A DNA stretch of 64,000 bases from Cyclobacterium sp. 1_MG-2023 (GCF_030546805.1 NZ_JAUOPC010000003.1:466763-530762); one strand, 5' to 3'. Shown: positions 25,055 through 37,203, counted from the first letter of the stretch. Made by a program: numbers and translations. The notes: generated by a model from the sequence alone, not told the origin.

Positions 25055-27134
25055 CTTCAAATACCATATCCACCTCAAATAGGATTGAAACTCACATGGA
25101 ACACTTATAATCTTAAGGTCAGATTTATACTTCAAATACCATATCCACCTCAAATAGGATTGAAACTTGAGCGCAGGATTTTCCGTTATAACCATAGGAT
25201 CCTTCAAATACCATATCCACCTCAAATAGGATTGAAACACCACATCCGATTTTAAATTGACTTCAGTAGGTCACTTCAAATACCATATCCACCTCAAATA
25301 GGATTGAAACACATTGTAAAGCGTGACGAGAAAGATAGGCGTATAATTCTTCAAATACCATATCCACCTCAAATAGGATTGAAACATGTGGTGGTGTTTG
25401 TTGTCTTGGAAAGTCCCTTCTTCAAATACCATATCCACCTCAAATAGGATTGAAACAAAAGAACATTTGCAATCTCGATATGAGCGAAATTCTTCAAATA
25501 CCATATCCACCTCAAATAGGATTGAAACCGATTGGTACGAGGGTTATATTAGCGGTTTTTATTCTTCAAATACCATATCCACCTCAAATAGGATTGAAAC
25601 ACGTTGTTGACGGTCTTTCTATCGAATTGGGTTACACTTCAAATACCATATCCACCTCAAATAGGATTGAAACAGTTGATATGGCAAGCAAACCAAATAT
25701 ACCTATAAAACTTCAAATACCATATCCACCTCAAATAGGATTGAAACTTGAAACGGGTTTGTACTATGAAATGACTGACCGTGCTTCAAATACCATATCC
25801 ACCTCAAATAGGATTGAAACTTTGGTGTCGGGGCATTGGTAAAATCTATTAAAATTCTTCAAATACCATATCCACCTCAAATAGGATTGAAACACGGGAA
25901 ATGTAACCGTACCTGTATATTCCGAGGGGCTTCAAATACCATATCCACCTCAAATAGGATTGAAACTCGTAGATGAACTTTTATGTTTAGCCGGTTCAAT
26001 TCTTCAAATACCATATCCACCTCAAATAGGATTGAAACATTACACTGGTTGGTATATGAATATGAAAAACCGTTTCCTTCAAATACCATATCCACCTCAA
26101 ATAGGATTGAAACATGTTAGCCCCAGGCGATACAAACGCAAGTGCTGAAACTTCAAATACCATATCCACCTCAAATAGGATTGAAACCCATTATCCATTA
26201 GGGTTACTTAGCGAAAATGGAGAGCTTCAAATACCATATCCACCTCAAATAGGATTGAAACATGAGCAGAACAAGAAAAACCCAATTGACACCACACTTC
26301 AAATACCATATCCACCTCAAATAGGATTGAAACCTAATAATAATGGATGTAAAGATGGACGGTCTCCAGACTTCAAATACCATATCCACCTCAAATAGGA
26401 TTGAAACATTAACCTACCTACTTTATGAGTGGATGACTTGAAACTTCAAATACCATATCCACCTCAAATAGGATTGAAACTAGAATCACCATTGATACCA
26501 GTTTTAGGAGGTGTTCTTCAAATACCATATCCACCTCAAATAGGATTGAAACGTGATAATGTGGACAAGAAGTATTTTGCACAGCTTCCTTCAAATACCA
26601 TATCCACCTCAAATAGGATTGAAACCCCTTATATCGGGAACGGGTTATTCTGTTGATGAACTTCAAATACCATATCCACCTCAAATAGGATTGAAACCAT
26701 CATAAACAGATTTCCAAAGTTTAGGGGATCAACTTCAAATACCATATCCACCTCAAATAGGATTGAAACGCAATTTGGTTGGTTGTACCGCTTAAAGTTC
26801 CCGAACTTCAAATACCATATCCACCTCAAATAGGATTGAAACACATCATAAAGACCGCCTTTTCCATCCAATGCAGCGCTTCAAATACCATATCCACCTC
26901 AAATAGGATTGAAACATGGATCGCTTTCCTTGCAAATTAAATCATGTTCTACTTCAAATACCATATCCACCTCAAATAGGATTGAAACATTCGTTAAGAT
27001 AGTAAGCTATTCTATCCATATCCTCTTCAAATACCATATCCACCTCAAATAGGATTGAAACCCCATATCCTCATTCAATTCAGCGTAATATTGCAAACTT
27101 CAAATACCATATCCACCTCAAATAGGATTGAAAC

Positions 27135-27170
27135 TATTCAAATATGCGATGAGAATTACCAAGAAGCCAA
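27135..27170 (+). repeat. Spacer 33, identical to spacer 4
   Basis: Exact copy of 25019-25054, located 29 repeat units deeper in the array and directly before the spacer that contains a terminator hairpin. Confidence 0.95.
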
Positions 27171-27212
27171 CTTCAAATACCATATCCACCTCAAATAGGA
27201 TTGAAACTTTTT

Positions 27213-27243
27213 GCCCTTTAAATACGTTTAAAGGGCTTTTTTT
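27213..27243 (+). terminator. Perfect intrinsic-terminator hairpin inside spacer 34
   Basis: Within spacer 27208-27244, GCCCTTTAAA (27213-27222) and TTTAAAGGGC (27227-27236) make a perfect 10-bp stem with a TACG loop, followed by seven T (27237-27243). It is in the orientation of array transcription and was probably captured from a phage or plasmid terminator. If it acts, it would reduce expression of the 98 older spacers downstream. Confidence 0.85.
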
Positions 27244-30200
27244 ACTTCAAATACCATATCCACCTCAAATAGGATTGAAACTGAAGATGAATTGCAAACC
27301 CTGTGCGGTGGCTAACTTCAAATACCATATCCACCTCAAATAGGATTGAAACACGGGTAATTGTGGCCTGTAACGGATCATTACCTCACTTCAAATACCA
27401 TATCCACCTCAAATAGGATTGAAACATAATGGAATCCTAGAAATAACTAAGGATAAAATTCTTCAAATACCATATCCACCTCAAATAGGATTGAAACTTT
27501 GCACCACCGTCTACATTGTCATGGCCATCTATTCTTCAAATACCATATCCACCTCAAATAGGATTGAAACAGATTGAACTTAGAAGTGGTAAGCAAACCG
27601 ACCGGACTTCAAATACCATATCCACCTCAAATAGGATTGAAACACTTTCATATACACAAACAGCCGTTGGAGGCGGTCTTCAAATACCATATCCACCTCA
27701 AATAGGATTGAAACTTAGCAGCCGTTACGCTTTCAGTCCTTGCGATACGCTTCAAATACCATATCCACCTCAAATAGGATTGAAACCTGCGTCACCTTCC
27801 ATTTCATCCCATCCAAGCATTACTTCAAATACCATATCCACCTCAAATAGGATTGAAACCTCTTGTTTCGTCTGTAATTTTCATAATCTTATTTTCTTCA
27901 AATACCATATCCACCTCAAATAGGATTGAAACATGTGCAAAACATCCTCTTTAGGAATCGTTATCCATCTTCAAATACCATATCCACCTCAAATAGGATT
28001 GAAACTTTTTGGCAGAACGTTATAAAGCGTTCTTTCTTTAACTTCAAATACCATATCCACCTCAAATAGGATTGAAACGGTATTGATTTGGAAACACACA
28101 TCAAAGCCAAATTGACTTCAAATACCATATCCACCTCAAATAGGATTGAAACGCATCACCTTGTTTCTTAAAGAATCTCATTAAAGACTTCAAATACCAT
28201 ATCCACCTCAAATAGGATTGAAACCCCAATGCAAGGCCAATCGTTAGACCATAACCAAGCTTCAAATACCATATCCACCTCAAATAGGATTGAAACTGCT
28301 TGTTCCAACAGCCCTAAATGTGTCCCCAAAGGCTTCAAATACCATATCCACCTCAAATAGGATTGAAACTGAAGGGCATTAGAAACTAAAACAAGCTTAT
28401 TACTAGCTTCAAATACCATATCCACCTCAAATAGGATTGAAACTTTAATGGGTACTCTAAGTTTTCCCCTTCCCTTTCTTCAAATACCATATCCACCTCA
28501 AATAGGATTGAAACAATGAACATTCAATTTGCTCTCCTTTTTGATTTAGGCTTCAAATACCATATCCACCTCAAATAGGATTGAAACCGGCAACCAAGTC
28601 CCCGTAACACCATCAATAGGAGCCTTCAAATACCATATCCACCTCAAATAGGATTGAAACCCTTCGTGTTCAAACGGAAACTCTTCGAACTCTTTTCTTC
28701 AAATACCATATCCACCTCAAATAGGATTGAAACTTGTGAATTAAACATATATCATAATTGTATACAATCTTCAAATACCATATCCACCTCAAATAGGATT
28801 GAAACACGCCTTACGAAGCAATAGAACATCTATGTAAGAGCACTTCAAATACCATATCCACCTCAAATAGGATTGAAACTTCATCCGCGACTTTCAGCCC
28901 TGAAACCTGAGCAGCTTCAAATACCATATCCACCTCAAATAGGATTGAAACTTAAATGGAGCTAAGTTATCAGAAATAGATACTTCTGGTCTTCAAATAC
29001 CATATCCACCTCAAATAGGATTGAAACATCCGATGTTCAAAAAAATGCAAGCCATCGTACTCGCTTCAAATACCATATCCACCTCAAATAGGATTGAAAC
29101 GATTTTAGGGTTATGAAACCATACTACAGAATGACGCTTCAAATACCATATCCACCTCAAATAGGATTGAAACGGGTGCAGAATGCGGGCATAGACCTCG
29201 AGCGGTTTACTTCAAATACCATATCCACCTCAAATAGGATTGAAACGATAGAGGGATACAAAGCATTCTCTAAAGGCCGCTACTTCAAATACCATATCCA
29301 CCTCAAATAGGATTGAAACCCTACCCTGCTATTGGTTTCTTTCTTTTCCATAGGCTTCAAATACCATATCCACCTCAAATAGGATTGAAACTTGGCTTTG
29401 GTTTCGGTCTGTCCGACCAAAAGCATATCTTCAAATACCATATCCACCTCAAATAGGATTGAAACTGGAGGTGGTGATTCGGACGGTACTAGGGCGAAGC
29501 CTTCAAATACCATATCCACCTCAAATAGGATTGAAACTGAAAGGTAATGAGGTTGAAAAGATGCAGGCAAAAAAAGCTTCAAATACCATATCCACCTCAA
29601 ATAGGATTGAAACGGAAATCAGAAGTATTGGAGGTTGATGATGAGAATCTTCAAATACCATATCCACCTCAAATAGGATTGAAACATAACCACATATTCG
29701 AATCCTGCTTTTTGGATGGTTCTTCAAATACCATATCCACCTCAAATAGGATTGAAACCCATACCGAAACTTAAACGACCTAAAAAACTGTTCACTTCAA
29801 ATACCATATCCACCTCAAATAGGATTGAAACTTGATTTCTCCACCTCCAAAGACCCCTATTCACTCGCTTCAAATACCATATCCACCTCAAATAGGATTG
29901 AAACGGGCCTGTACCTCTGCGAGTGTCTTCCCGGCAGAAAACTTCAAATACCATATCCACCTCAAATAGGATTGAAACTAACAATTATGACCATAGAGGC
30001 GGTTCAATCGACTATGCTTCAAATACCATATCCACCTCAAATAGGATTGAAACATGCTGAGGGGAGCTACAACACAACCGATGGAAAACTTCAAATACCA
30101 TATCCACCTCAAATAGGATTGAAACTGATCACGTAGGATTTGAAGAGGATTGGGTAGTATACTTCAAATACCATATCCACCTCAAATAGGATTGAAACTA

Positions 30201-33200
30201 CACGAACTGAAAATGCAGGTGATTACAAATCTGACTTCAAATACCATATCCACCTCAAATAGGATTGAAACCATGGCCTTTTGCTGGATCCTTAAAAACC
30301 AGCTTGCTTCAAATACCATATCCACCTCAAATAGGATTGAAACTTATTCTGCCTCGGGATCTCTTGACGGGGGTACATGCTTCAAATACCATATCCACCT
30401 CAAATAGGATTGAAACTGCCATAATTCCCGCAAACTATGGCCAGTAACACAGCTTCAAATACCATATCCACCTCAAATAGGATTGAAACATATTGGAGCC
30501 TCTGACATGGATTGGAGAATACAACCTTCAAATACCATATCCACCTCAAATAGGATTGAAACGGACTACAGGTTAGGGCTGGGTACCATACTTATCACTT
30601 CAAATACCATATCCACCTCAAATAGGATTGAAACTATTGAGCCTTTTTTTGGTGCAGGCGGTATGTTTTTCTTCAAATACCATATCCACCTCAAATAGGA
30701 TTGAAACATCAAGTCTATTAATGAAAACATGCCTAAAGCGAAACTTCAAATACCATATCCACCTCAAATAGGATTGAAACTAATTATGTTTGAGCAATCA
30801 ACAAACCTTAATTCTCTTCAAATACCATATCCACCTCAAATAGGATTGAAACGTGCTTTGGCAAATAGGGAGGCATCACGATAATTGTCTTCAAATACCA
30901 TATCCACCTCAAATAGGATTGAAACCAGACTTGTGGGTATTCCCACCTGCAGGGCTGTGCGCTTCAAATACCATATCCACCTCAAATAGGATTGAAACAT
31001 TCTATTCTCAACATACCTAAATTGATTCAAATTCTTCAAATACCATATCCACCTCAAATAGGATTGAAACATAGTTCGATCCCTCCACGGTTTGTAGAAC
31101 TCCTTATCTTCAAATACCATATCCACCTCAAATAGGATTGAAACTTACAGGTGCAGACATCAAAAGGAAGCTTTCGTCAACTTCAAATACCATATCCACC
31201 TCAAATAGGATTGAAACTCTTGAGAATCTTGGCCGTGGCCATAGCCTGAAATCTTCAAATACCATATCCACCTCAAATAGGATTGAAACTGTAATCAGGG
31301 TATTCCCCTGCTACTTTAGGGTTTTCTTCAAATACCATATCCACCTCAAATAGGATTGAAACAAGTTAAAACTTCGCTAACTACATCGAAATACCTTTCT
31401 TCAAATACCATATCCACCTCAAATAGGATTGAAACCGTGCATGCGGCGAATGATGGCTTGGGAGGTGATTCTTCAAATACCATATCCACCTCAAATAGGA
31501 TTGAAACGGCCTAACCACAGAAATTTGCGAAGGTATCATTCATCTTCAAATACCATATCCACCTCAAATAGGATTGAAACCCTATCTCAGAAATAATGTA
31601 CTGTAGCCTTTCCTGCTTCAAATACCATATCCACCTCAAATAGGATTGAAACTCCACAAGGCCATCCTTAGCCCCTTCAATAGCTTGCTTCAAATACCAT
31701 ATCCACCTCAAATAGGATTGAAACATATTGACTACAAAGACAGCCAAATGATGAAGGATACTTCAAATACCATATCCACCTCAAATAGGATTGAAACGCG
31801 TAGAATCAGAAACATCGCAGAAACGTTCACTGTCTTCAAATACCATATCCACCTCAAATAGGATTGAAACCAAGATCTTCCGTCGCTATTACTTCTACTC
31901 CCTGATCTTCAAATACCATATCCACCTCAAATAGGATTGAAACATTTTTCATTTCTTTCTAGGTTTTTTTGGATGAAACTTCAAATACCATATCCACCTC
32001 AAATAGGATTGAAACCCTGCTGCTATGTGTTTTACGGATGTGAGTGTATAACTTCAAATACCATATCCACCTCAAATAGGATTGAAACTGAAGTCCGTGA
32101 CCCTTAGAGGCCGTGACCCTAAGCTTCAAATACCATATCCACCTCAAATAGGATTGAAACATGGATCAGGCACAAAAGTACATAATTGTACTGCACTTCA
32201 AATACCATATCCACCTCAAATAGGATTGAAACATGATTCTATCTAATTCTTTCTCATGGTCCGGATGGTCTTCAAATACCATATCCACCTCAAATAGGAT
32301 TGAAACAATACTTATCCCTATTCTTATCAAAAGTTTCATATCTTCAAATACCATATCCACCTCAAATAGGATTGAAACCTTAGCATCATAAACCAAACAA
32401 AAAGTTATGAATAACTTCAAATACCATATCCACCTCAAATAGGATTGAAACCCTCTACACCTGCATTTCTGGCACCTTGAGAACTTCTTCAAATACCATA
32501 TCCACCTCAAATAGGATTGAAACACATTTTCAATTCCCTCAGCAATGGCATCCTCCTCACCTTCAAATACCATATCCACCTCAAATAGGATTGAAACCCG
32601 TGAAATGTGCATGTTTGGCGGTGGGGTAAATATCCTTCAAATACCATATCCACCTCAAATAGGATTGAAACTTTGGTTGAGTAACTGACTTAACAGAATC
32701 AGCACTACTTCAAATACCATATCCACCTCAAATAGGATTGAAACATTCTGTGAAATTCTATATTATCACCAGCAGGTTTTACTTCAAATACCATATCCAC
32801 CTCAAATAGGATTGAAACCGAATACCACACCGCAATTAAATGGCAGTTTTCTCATGCTTCAAATACCATATCCACCTCAAATAGGATTGAAACACCCCAA
32901 CAAAAGTCTCTTTTATACTTGTTCCAACTTCAAATACCATATCCACCTCAAATAGGATTGAAACTTACGGAAATTGGGAATACGACGATGATCCAGCCAA
33001 CTTCAAATACCATATCCACCTCAAATAGGATTGAAACTTGATGATGTGTTTTGATCCCATGGCAACGGCCATACTTCAAATACCATATCCACCTCAAATA
33101 GGATTGAAACACAAGGATAAGGCACATTTTGTACAGGTGGCCTTGGCTTCAAATACCATATCCACCTCAAATAGGATTGAAACAGGAGATGCAGGAACTG

Positions 33201-34549
33201 CAGCAGCTCCGGAAGCTTGCTTCAAATACCATATCCACCTCAAATAGGATTGAAACCAATCTTAGATTGAGCGAAAAGTAATTGGTCTGAGCCTTCAAAT
33301 ACCATATCCACCTCAAATAGGATTGAAACCCACCAACATTTTCATTGTGATCTGGAGACCTATAGCTTCAAATACCATATCCACCTCAAATAGGATTGAA
33401 ACAGGTAATATTGATCAAAGGTATCGGAATTCATTATCTTCAAATACCATATCCACCTCAAATAGGATTGAAACAACCTATCTCCTTTCTTAATTTCGCC
33501 GTATCTATCCTCTTCAAATACCATATCCACCTCAAATAGGATTGAAACCTTTTTCTTTTGACATTAGGTAAAGTTTCCCATCATCTTCAAATACCATATC
33601 CACCTCAAATAGGATTGAAACATAAAGGTCGGAAAATGCCAAAAGAAGTCTACGAACTTCAAATACCATATCCACCTCAAATAGGATTGAAACAGGAAAA
33701 CAACCCGGACGGTTATCAGGCATTGTTCTCTTCAAATACCATATCCACCTCAAATAGGATTGAAACTTGTGGGAGATCTTAGATGGAACGATCCGGACGA
33801 CACTTCAAATACCATATCCACCTCAAATAGGATTGAAACACCAACTGAGGGGCTGAGCACCTCAGTTCCCCTTTTCCTTCAAATACCATATCCACCTCAA
33901 ATAGGATTGAAACTTTTCCCCTGACCTCCTATCCGAGGGGCTCTGTTACTTCAAATACCATATCCACCTCAAATAGGATTGAAACGCACCGGGTTTTCTC
34001 TTAAGAAACCAAATGGAGAACTTCAAATACCATATCCACCTCAAATAGGATTGAAACTAATTTCACCTTCATTTGAGGTTCCGCAAAGAACAGCTTCAAA
34101 TACCATATCCACCTCAAATAGGATTGAAACCATTCCTTTGCTGTGCTGCGAGTTGGAATGTTTTCCTTCAAATACCATATCCACCTCAAATAGGATTGAA
34201 ACACCGCCAAAGGGGCTTCTTTTTGTAGGTGTTTAAGCTTCAAATACCATATCCACCTCAAATAGGATTGAAACTTTCTGACCCTCAATACCAAAAGGAG
34301 TATCAAGGCTCTTCAAATACCATATCCACCTCAAATAGGATTGAAACTACAAGGATATACATAGTAAGGGAGGTGTTTTAGGCTTCAAATGCCAAATCCC
34401 ATCAAATAGGATTGAAGTTTTAAGGATTTGCGCTATATTAGTATTGGTTGTCTGAGGATGACCCCCTAAGGAAAGGAAGGCTCTGGCCACTTGTTGGCTA
34501 TCCTCCTTTATTTTTTTAGTTCAATATTCTTTTAAATTCACCCGTTTCT

Positions 34550-34586
34550 CTTAAAATACCAAACCCACCTCAGATTGGAGTGATAT
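34550..34586 (+). repeat. Decayed CRISPR repeat beyond the array end
   Basis: CTTAAAATACCAAACCCACC and the following 17 nt align without gaps to the array repeat with 8 mismatches in 37, in the same orientation, 131 nt past the terminal degenerate repeat. It looks like a relic of an older, longer array. Confidence 0.65.
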
Positions 34587-34893
34587 CTAATCATCAGCGA
34601 TAATCCCAACACTTGTTACTTCCCAATTCTTGTTTTGGTTTGACCATGCTAATGAGACTAGTGTTTCAATTTTTTTAAGCAATTAACTAAAACCGAAATC
34701 AACCTCTGGATACTTTTTTAAAAGTTCGGGAAGGGTAATCACGGGAATACTTAGAATACCACAAATTTCAGGAATTTTTTTGAAAAGCTTCAGGTCATTT
34801 CCAATTGAAGTTTCCTCTGTAACCAGATAAATTTCTTCACCCTCATTGCCTTTATTTAATATGCAGAATCATCGGAACGTATAGCAGTCTTTA
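34587..34893 (-). pseudogene. Decayed PIN-like (DUF4411-like) gene remnant
   Basis: Reading leftward, the frame gives NKGNEGEEIYLVTEETSIGN, then KKIPEICGILSIPVITLPEL and KKYPEVDFGFS to a stop at 34683-34685, which resembles the C-terminal part of a PIN-like DUF4411 protein. Upstream the matching frame changes near 34860 (AIRSDDSAY lies one frame over, joined if one T were added). Downstream of the stop the same frame continues to a second stop at 34587-34589. No start is present. It is a dead gene fragment; the family name is a tentative recognition. Confidence 0.5.
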
Positions 34894-35070
34894 TGCTTGG
34901 GGCTTACCCTTCAGGTCGGGCTACCACTTTGTTTCCATTCCAATCTTTTTCTCAACGCTTCCTTCACAAAAAAGGATTTCCATTGCTATCCCTAAGCCAA
35001 ATACTGGAAGGTAAGTAAGAACCGAGCCATTTTATTTGTATATTTAATCTTAACCATACAAAAGAAAACC

Positions 35071-35739
35071 ATGTGCGGCAGGTATTCCGTAAAACAAGAC
35101 CTTAAAAAAGTTGAAGATCAATTGAAGTTGAGATTATCCGAAAAGGCCAAGAACTGGAAGCCTTCCTATAACATTGCTCCTTCCCAATTGGCTCCGGTGG
35201 TAACTTCGGATAAGCCTGATGTAATAGATGTCTTTCATTTCGGTTTGGTGCCGCATTGGGCAAAGGATAAAAAGGTGGGATATAAAATGATCAATGCCCG
35301 TTCCGAAACGCTGCTGGAAAAACCCTCCTTTAAGCCCCTTTTGGTAAACAACAAAAGATGCTTGGTCCTGGCTGACAGTTTTTTTGAATGGAAAAAGCAA
35401 GGCAAAGAAAAGCAGCCATTCAGAATTTACCTTCCCGAAAGAGAGGTCTTTTTTTTCGCCGGACTCTGGTCAAGTTGGAAGGATCCTGAAGGTGAAATGT
35501 ATAATTCCTACTCCATTATCACCACTGCCCCGAATAAACTAATGGCCAAGATCCATGACAGAATGCCAGTGATTTTGACTAGGGAAGAAGAAAAAATGTG
35601 GTTGGAACCCGATCAAAACCCCAAGGATTTGCTAAAATTATTGAACGCTTATCCGGCCGATGCTATGAAGGCTTACGAAATATCCAGCAAAGTCAACAAA
35701 CCTACAAACAATTACCCTGAAATCCTGGATCCGGTTTAG
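35071..35739 (+). CDS. SRAP-domain protein (YedK/HMCES family)
   Basis: 222 residues starting MCGRYSV, so Cys2 becomes the N-terminal catalytic cysteine after Met removal. Other family features are NARSETLLEKPSFK (about 71-84), the LADSFFEWKK segment with the conserved Glu (about 100-112), and HDRMPVIL with the conserved His (about 167-174). SRAP proteins crosslink covalently to abasic sites in single-stranded DNA and shield them. It stands alone downstream of the CRISPR array, on the same strand. The length is normal. Confidence 0.92.
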   Translation: MCGRYSVKQDLKKVEDQLKLRLSEKAKNWKPSYNIAPSQLAPVVTSDKPDVIDVFHFGLVPHWAKDKKVGYKMINARSETLLEKPSFKPLLVNNKRCLVLADSFFEWKKQGKEKQPFRIYLPEREVFFFAGLWSSWKDPEGEMYNSYSIITTAPNKLMAKIHDRMPVILTREEEKMWLEPDQNPKDLLKLLNAYPADAMKAYEISSKVNKPTNNYPEILDPV

Positions 35740-36153
35740 GGATAGTCAATTTTTTGGACAGCTCATATGGATAAGTCCGATAGGGTATTCCTATTTTACC
35801 TCCCTAGGTGACTTCAAATGTAAGGATCTTTAGAGCCGTTCGTCCAGGTCCCTTAAATTCTCCTTATTCTATGGCTGGATATACTCTTTAATTGCTTAGA
35901 ACTCCTCCTTGTTTCATTTTAATGGAAGCCTTTCCAATTCCATGTTCGATACTGTTCTCGGTTGTGAATTATGATAAATGCAAAGATGGGAGCAGCGGTC
36001 TACCCGCCAAGGGTGCGCTTCGCCCGATCAAAAAAATAGGGTTTTCCAGAGGAAGCCTTCCACAATTTTTTTGCTCAGCCCTTGGCTTGGGGGTCCCTGG
36101 CAACCCCCGTACTCTTAGGCATAATCAAATTTAAAACCTTAAACAGTAAAAAC
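35740..36153. other. 414-nt gap with hairpin leader but no gene
   Basis: No convincing coding sequence. Close to the right end a GGGGG..CCCCC hairpin lies at about 36094-36114, 40 nt before the next start, and a GC-richer stretch around 35990-36030 (CTACCCGCCAAGGGTGCGC) stands out from its AT-rich surroundings. The left edge (GGATAGTCAATTTTTTGGAC) resembles the tip of an insertion sequence, but no partner end is seen. Confidence 0.35.
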
Positions 36154-36411
36154 ATGTCACAATTTGAAAAAACCTACATCGGCAAAGGAACCCAAGTAAA
36201 AGATCTAGACATCATCCGAGTATCCATCTCCAAGGAAACATTAGAGGAAATCCTGAAAGACCATATGGTCGACTACGATGGCAATGAATACCTGGTATTT
36301 GAAGTCGCCTCACTGAAAGAACCGGATCAATATGGTAAAACCCACACGGCCTATATCAGCAAAAAAGTAGCTGCTCCGAAAACAGGGAAGTCCAGAAAGG
36401 TCAAATCTTAA
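36154..36411 (+). CDS. Small hypothetical protein
   Basis: 85 residues from the ATG at 36154 (MSQFEKTYIGKGTQ); an in-frame upstream ATG at 36082 lies in a hairpin-rich leader and gives a non-protein-like extension, so the shorter start is preferred. The protein is acidic to mid-length, then ends with a very basic tail (KKVAAPKTGKSRKVKS). No family is recognised. A strong terminator follows directly (36417-36438), supporting an independently transcribed gene. Confidence 0.7.
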   Translation: MSQFEKTYIGKGTQVKDLDIIRVSISKETLEEILKDHMVDYDGNEYLVFEVASLKEPDQYGKTHTAYISKKVAAPKTGKSRKVKS

Positions 36412-36416
36412 AAAAA

Positions 36417-36438
36417 GAGCCCTGCGGGGCTCTTTTTT
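36417..36438 (+). terminator. Intrinsic terminator
   Basis: GAGCCC (36417-36422), loop TGCG, GGGCTC (36427-36432), then TTTTTT; flanking A-tract and T-tract extend the stem. It begins 6 nt after the stop of the 85-residue gene. Confidence 0.9.
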
Positions 36439-36647
36439 GTTTTATTTTTAAGATGGAGATTAAGAATTGGGCTTTGAGGAAAGGCTTATTTAAGCTTTTT
36501 AGGTCATAATTTAACACAACACACTAAAAACTACTTCTCTGGAGAAATTTTGCTATTGAAAAAGAGATTAGAAAAATTTTAAAATCTAGCAAGGTGCATC
36601 AAGTATTTGTTTAAATTATTAACTTAATTATGTTAATTAAATAGACA

Positions 36648-36887
36648 ATGAAAGATATATCGGTAATTGTATTACAATTGAAAAACAGGCAAACTCAAAT
36701 AGACCGGAAGATCAATCAATTGATAGATCAAAATTTGCATCCCTTTCCTTTTGAAAGATTGGATAAAGGAAAAAAACTCATCGAACTGATTCAAAAAGCC
36801 CTGCAGTCCATAGAATCAGAGAAATTGATTGAAGCTGGGATGCATATAAAGGAGTTGGAATTGGAGGGATTGAAAATTGAGCTTTAA
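36648..36887 (+). CDS. Small helical hypothetical protein
   Basis: 79 residues, Lys/Glu/Leu rich, predicted helical (LDKGKKLIELIQKALQSIES, then MHIKELELEGLKIEL). No membrane segment or known motif. A decayed relative of its C-terminal half lies at 40073-40276 on the other strand, which supports that it is a real gene family. The upstream gap (36439-36647) is AT rich and could hold its promoter. Confidence 0.6.
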   Translation: MKDISVIVLQLKNRQTQIDRKINQLIDQNLHPFPFERLDKGKKLIELIQKALQSIESEKLIEAGMHIKELELEGLKIEL

Positions 36888-36975
36888 TTTTCTGAAAGGA
36901 TTTTAAGTCCTCGGAAAAATTTCTTGAAATGATAAGCTTTTGAAAAGATCAATTGGTCCAATCAAGGGGAGCTCA

Positions 36976-37203
36976 CTAACCTCTTTGTTCCAGTTTCCGT
37001 AGCAATTCCTCAATCTTTCGCTCCTGTGCCCTGATTTTTCTATCAGTAGCCGTTTCTTTTGGTTTGGAGAGAGAATAAATAAACCAACCCCACACAGCAA
37101 AGGCTACAATCAGTCCAGGCCATTGGTTGTCGCTCCCTAAGGCACCAATCATGGCGATCATGCAAATAAAGGAAACTAAGAAAAGTTTGATCAGGAATTT
37201 CAT
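36976..37203 (-). CDS. Small membrane protein
   Basis: 75 residues with two hydrophobic segments (about 3-22 and 29-45) and a charged, probably coiled-coil C-terminus (DRKIRAQERKIEELLRKLEQ). Function is unknown. It lies between the small helical gene and the larger membrane protein, transcribed leftward. Confidence 0.6.
   Translation of the reverse strand: MKFLIKLFLVSFICMIAMIGALGSDNQWPGLIVAFAVWGWFIYSLSKPKETATDRKIRAQERKIEELLRKLEQRG

Larger units (their letters stand above)
24766..34418 (+). CRISPR. Type I-B CRISPR array: 132 uniform 37-nt repeats plus a degenerate terminal repeat
   Basis: By hand I located 132 repeats starting at 24766 and ending at 34311-34347, each beginning CTTCAAATACCATATCCACC and ending AATAGGATTGAAAC; I saw no variant. 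Spacing is 71-76 nt, so spacers are 34-39 nt. A 133rd repeat at 34383-34418 is degenerate (CTTCAAATGCCAAATCCC, then a one-base deletion and final GT), marking the trailer end. The 3' octamer ATTGAAAC is the classic I-B crRNA 5' handle, so transcription is rightward and new spacers enter near 24802. The many ORF-like readings across it are artefacts of the repeat. Confidence 0.98.

Noticed and set aside
24796..34306. Dozens of ORFs across the CRISPR array with repeating LQIPYPPQIGLK or FQSYLRWIWYLK segments on both strands
   Set aside because: They are translations of the 37-nt repeat in its open frames; there is no selection for protein and they fall in the array.
35892..36134. 80-codon ORF before the 85-residue gene
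   Set aside because: It crosses a hairpin-rich leader, has no protein-like pattern and overlaps the upstream extension of the next gene.
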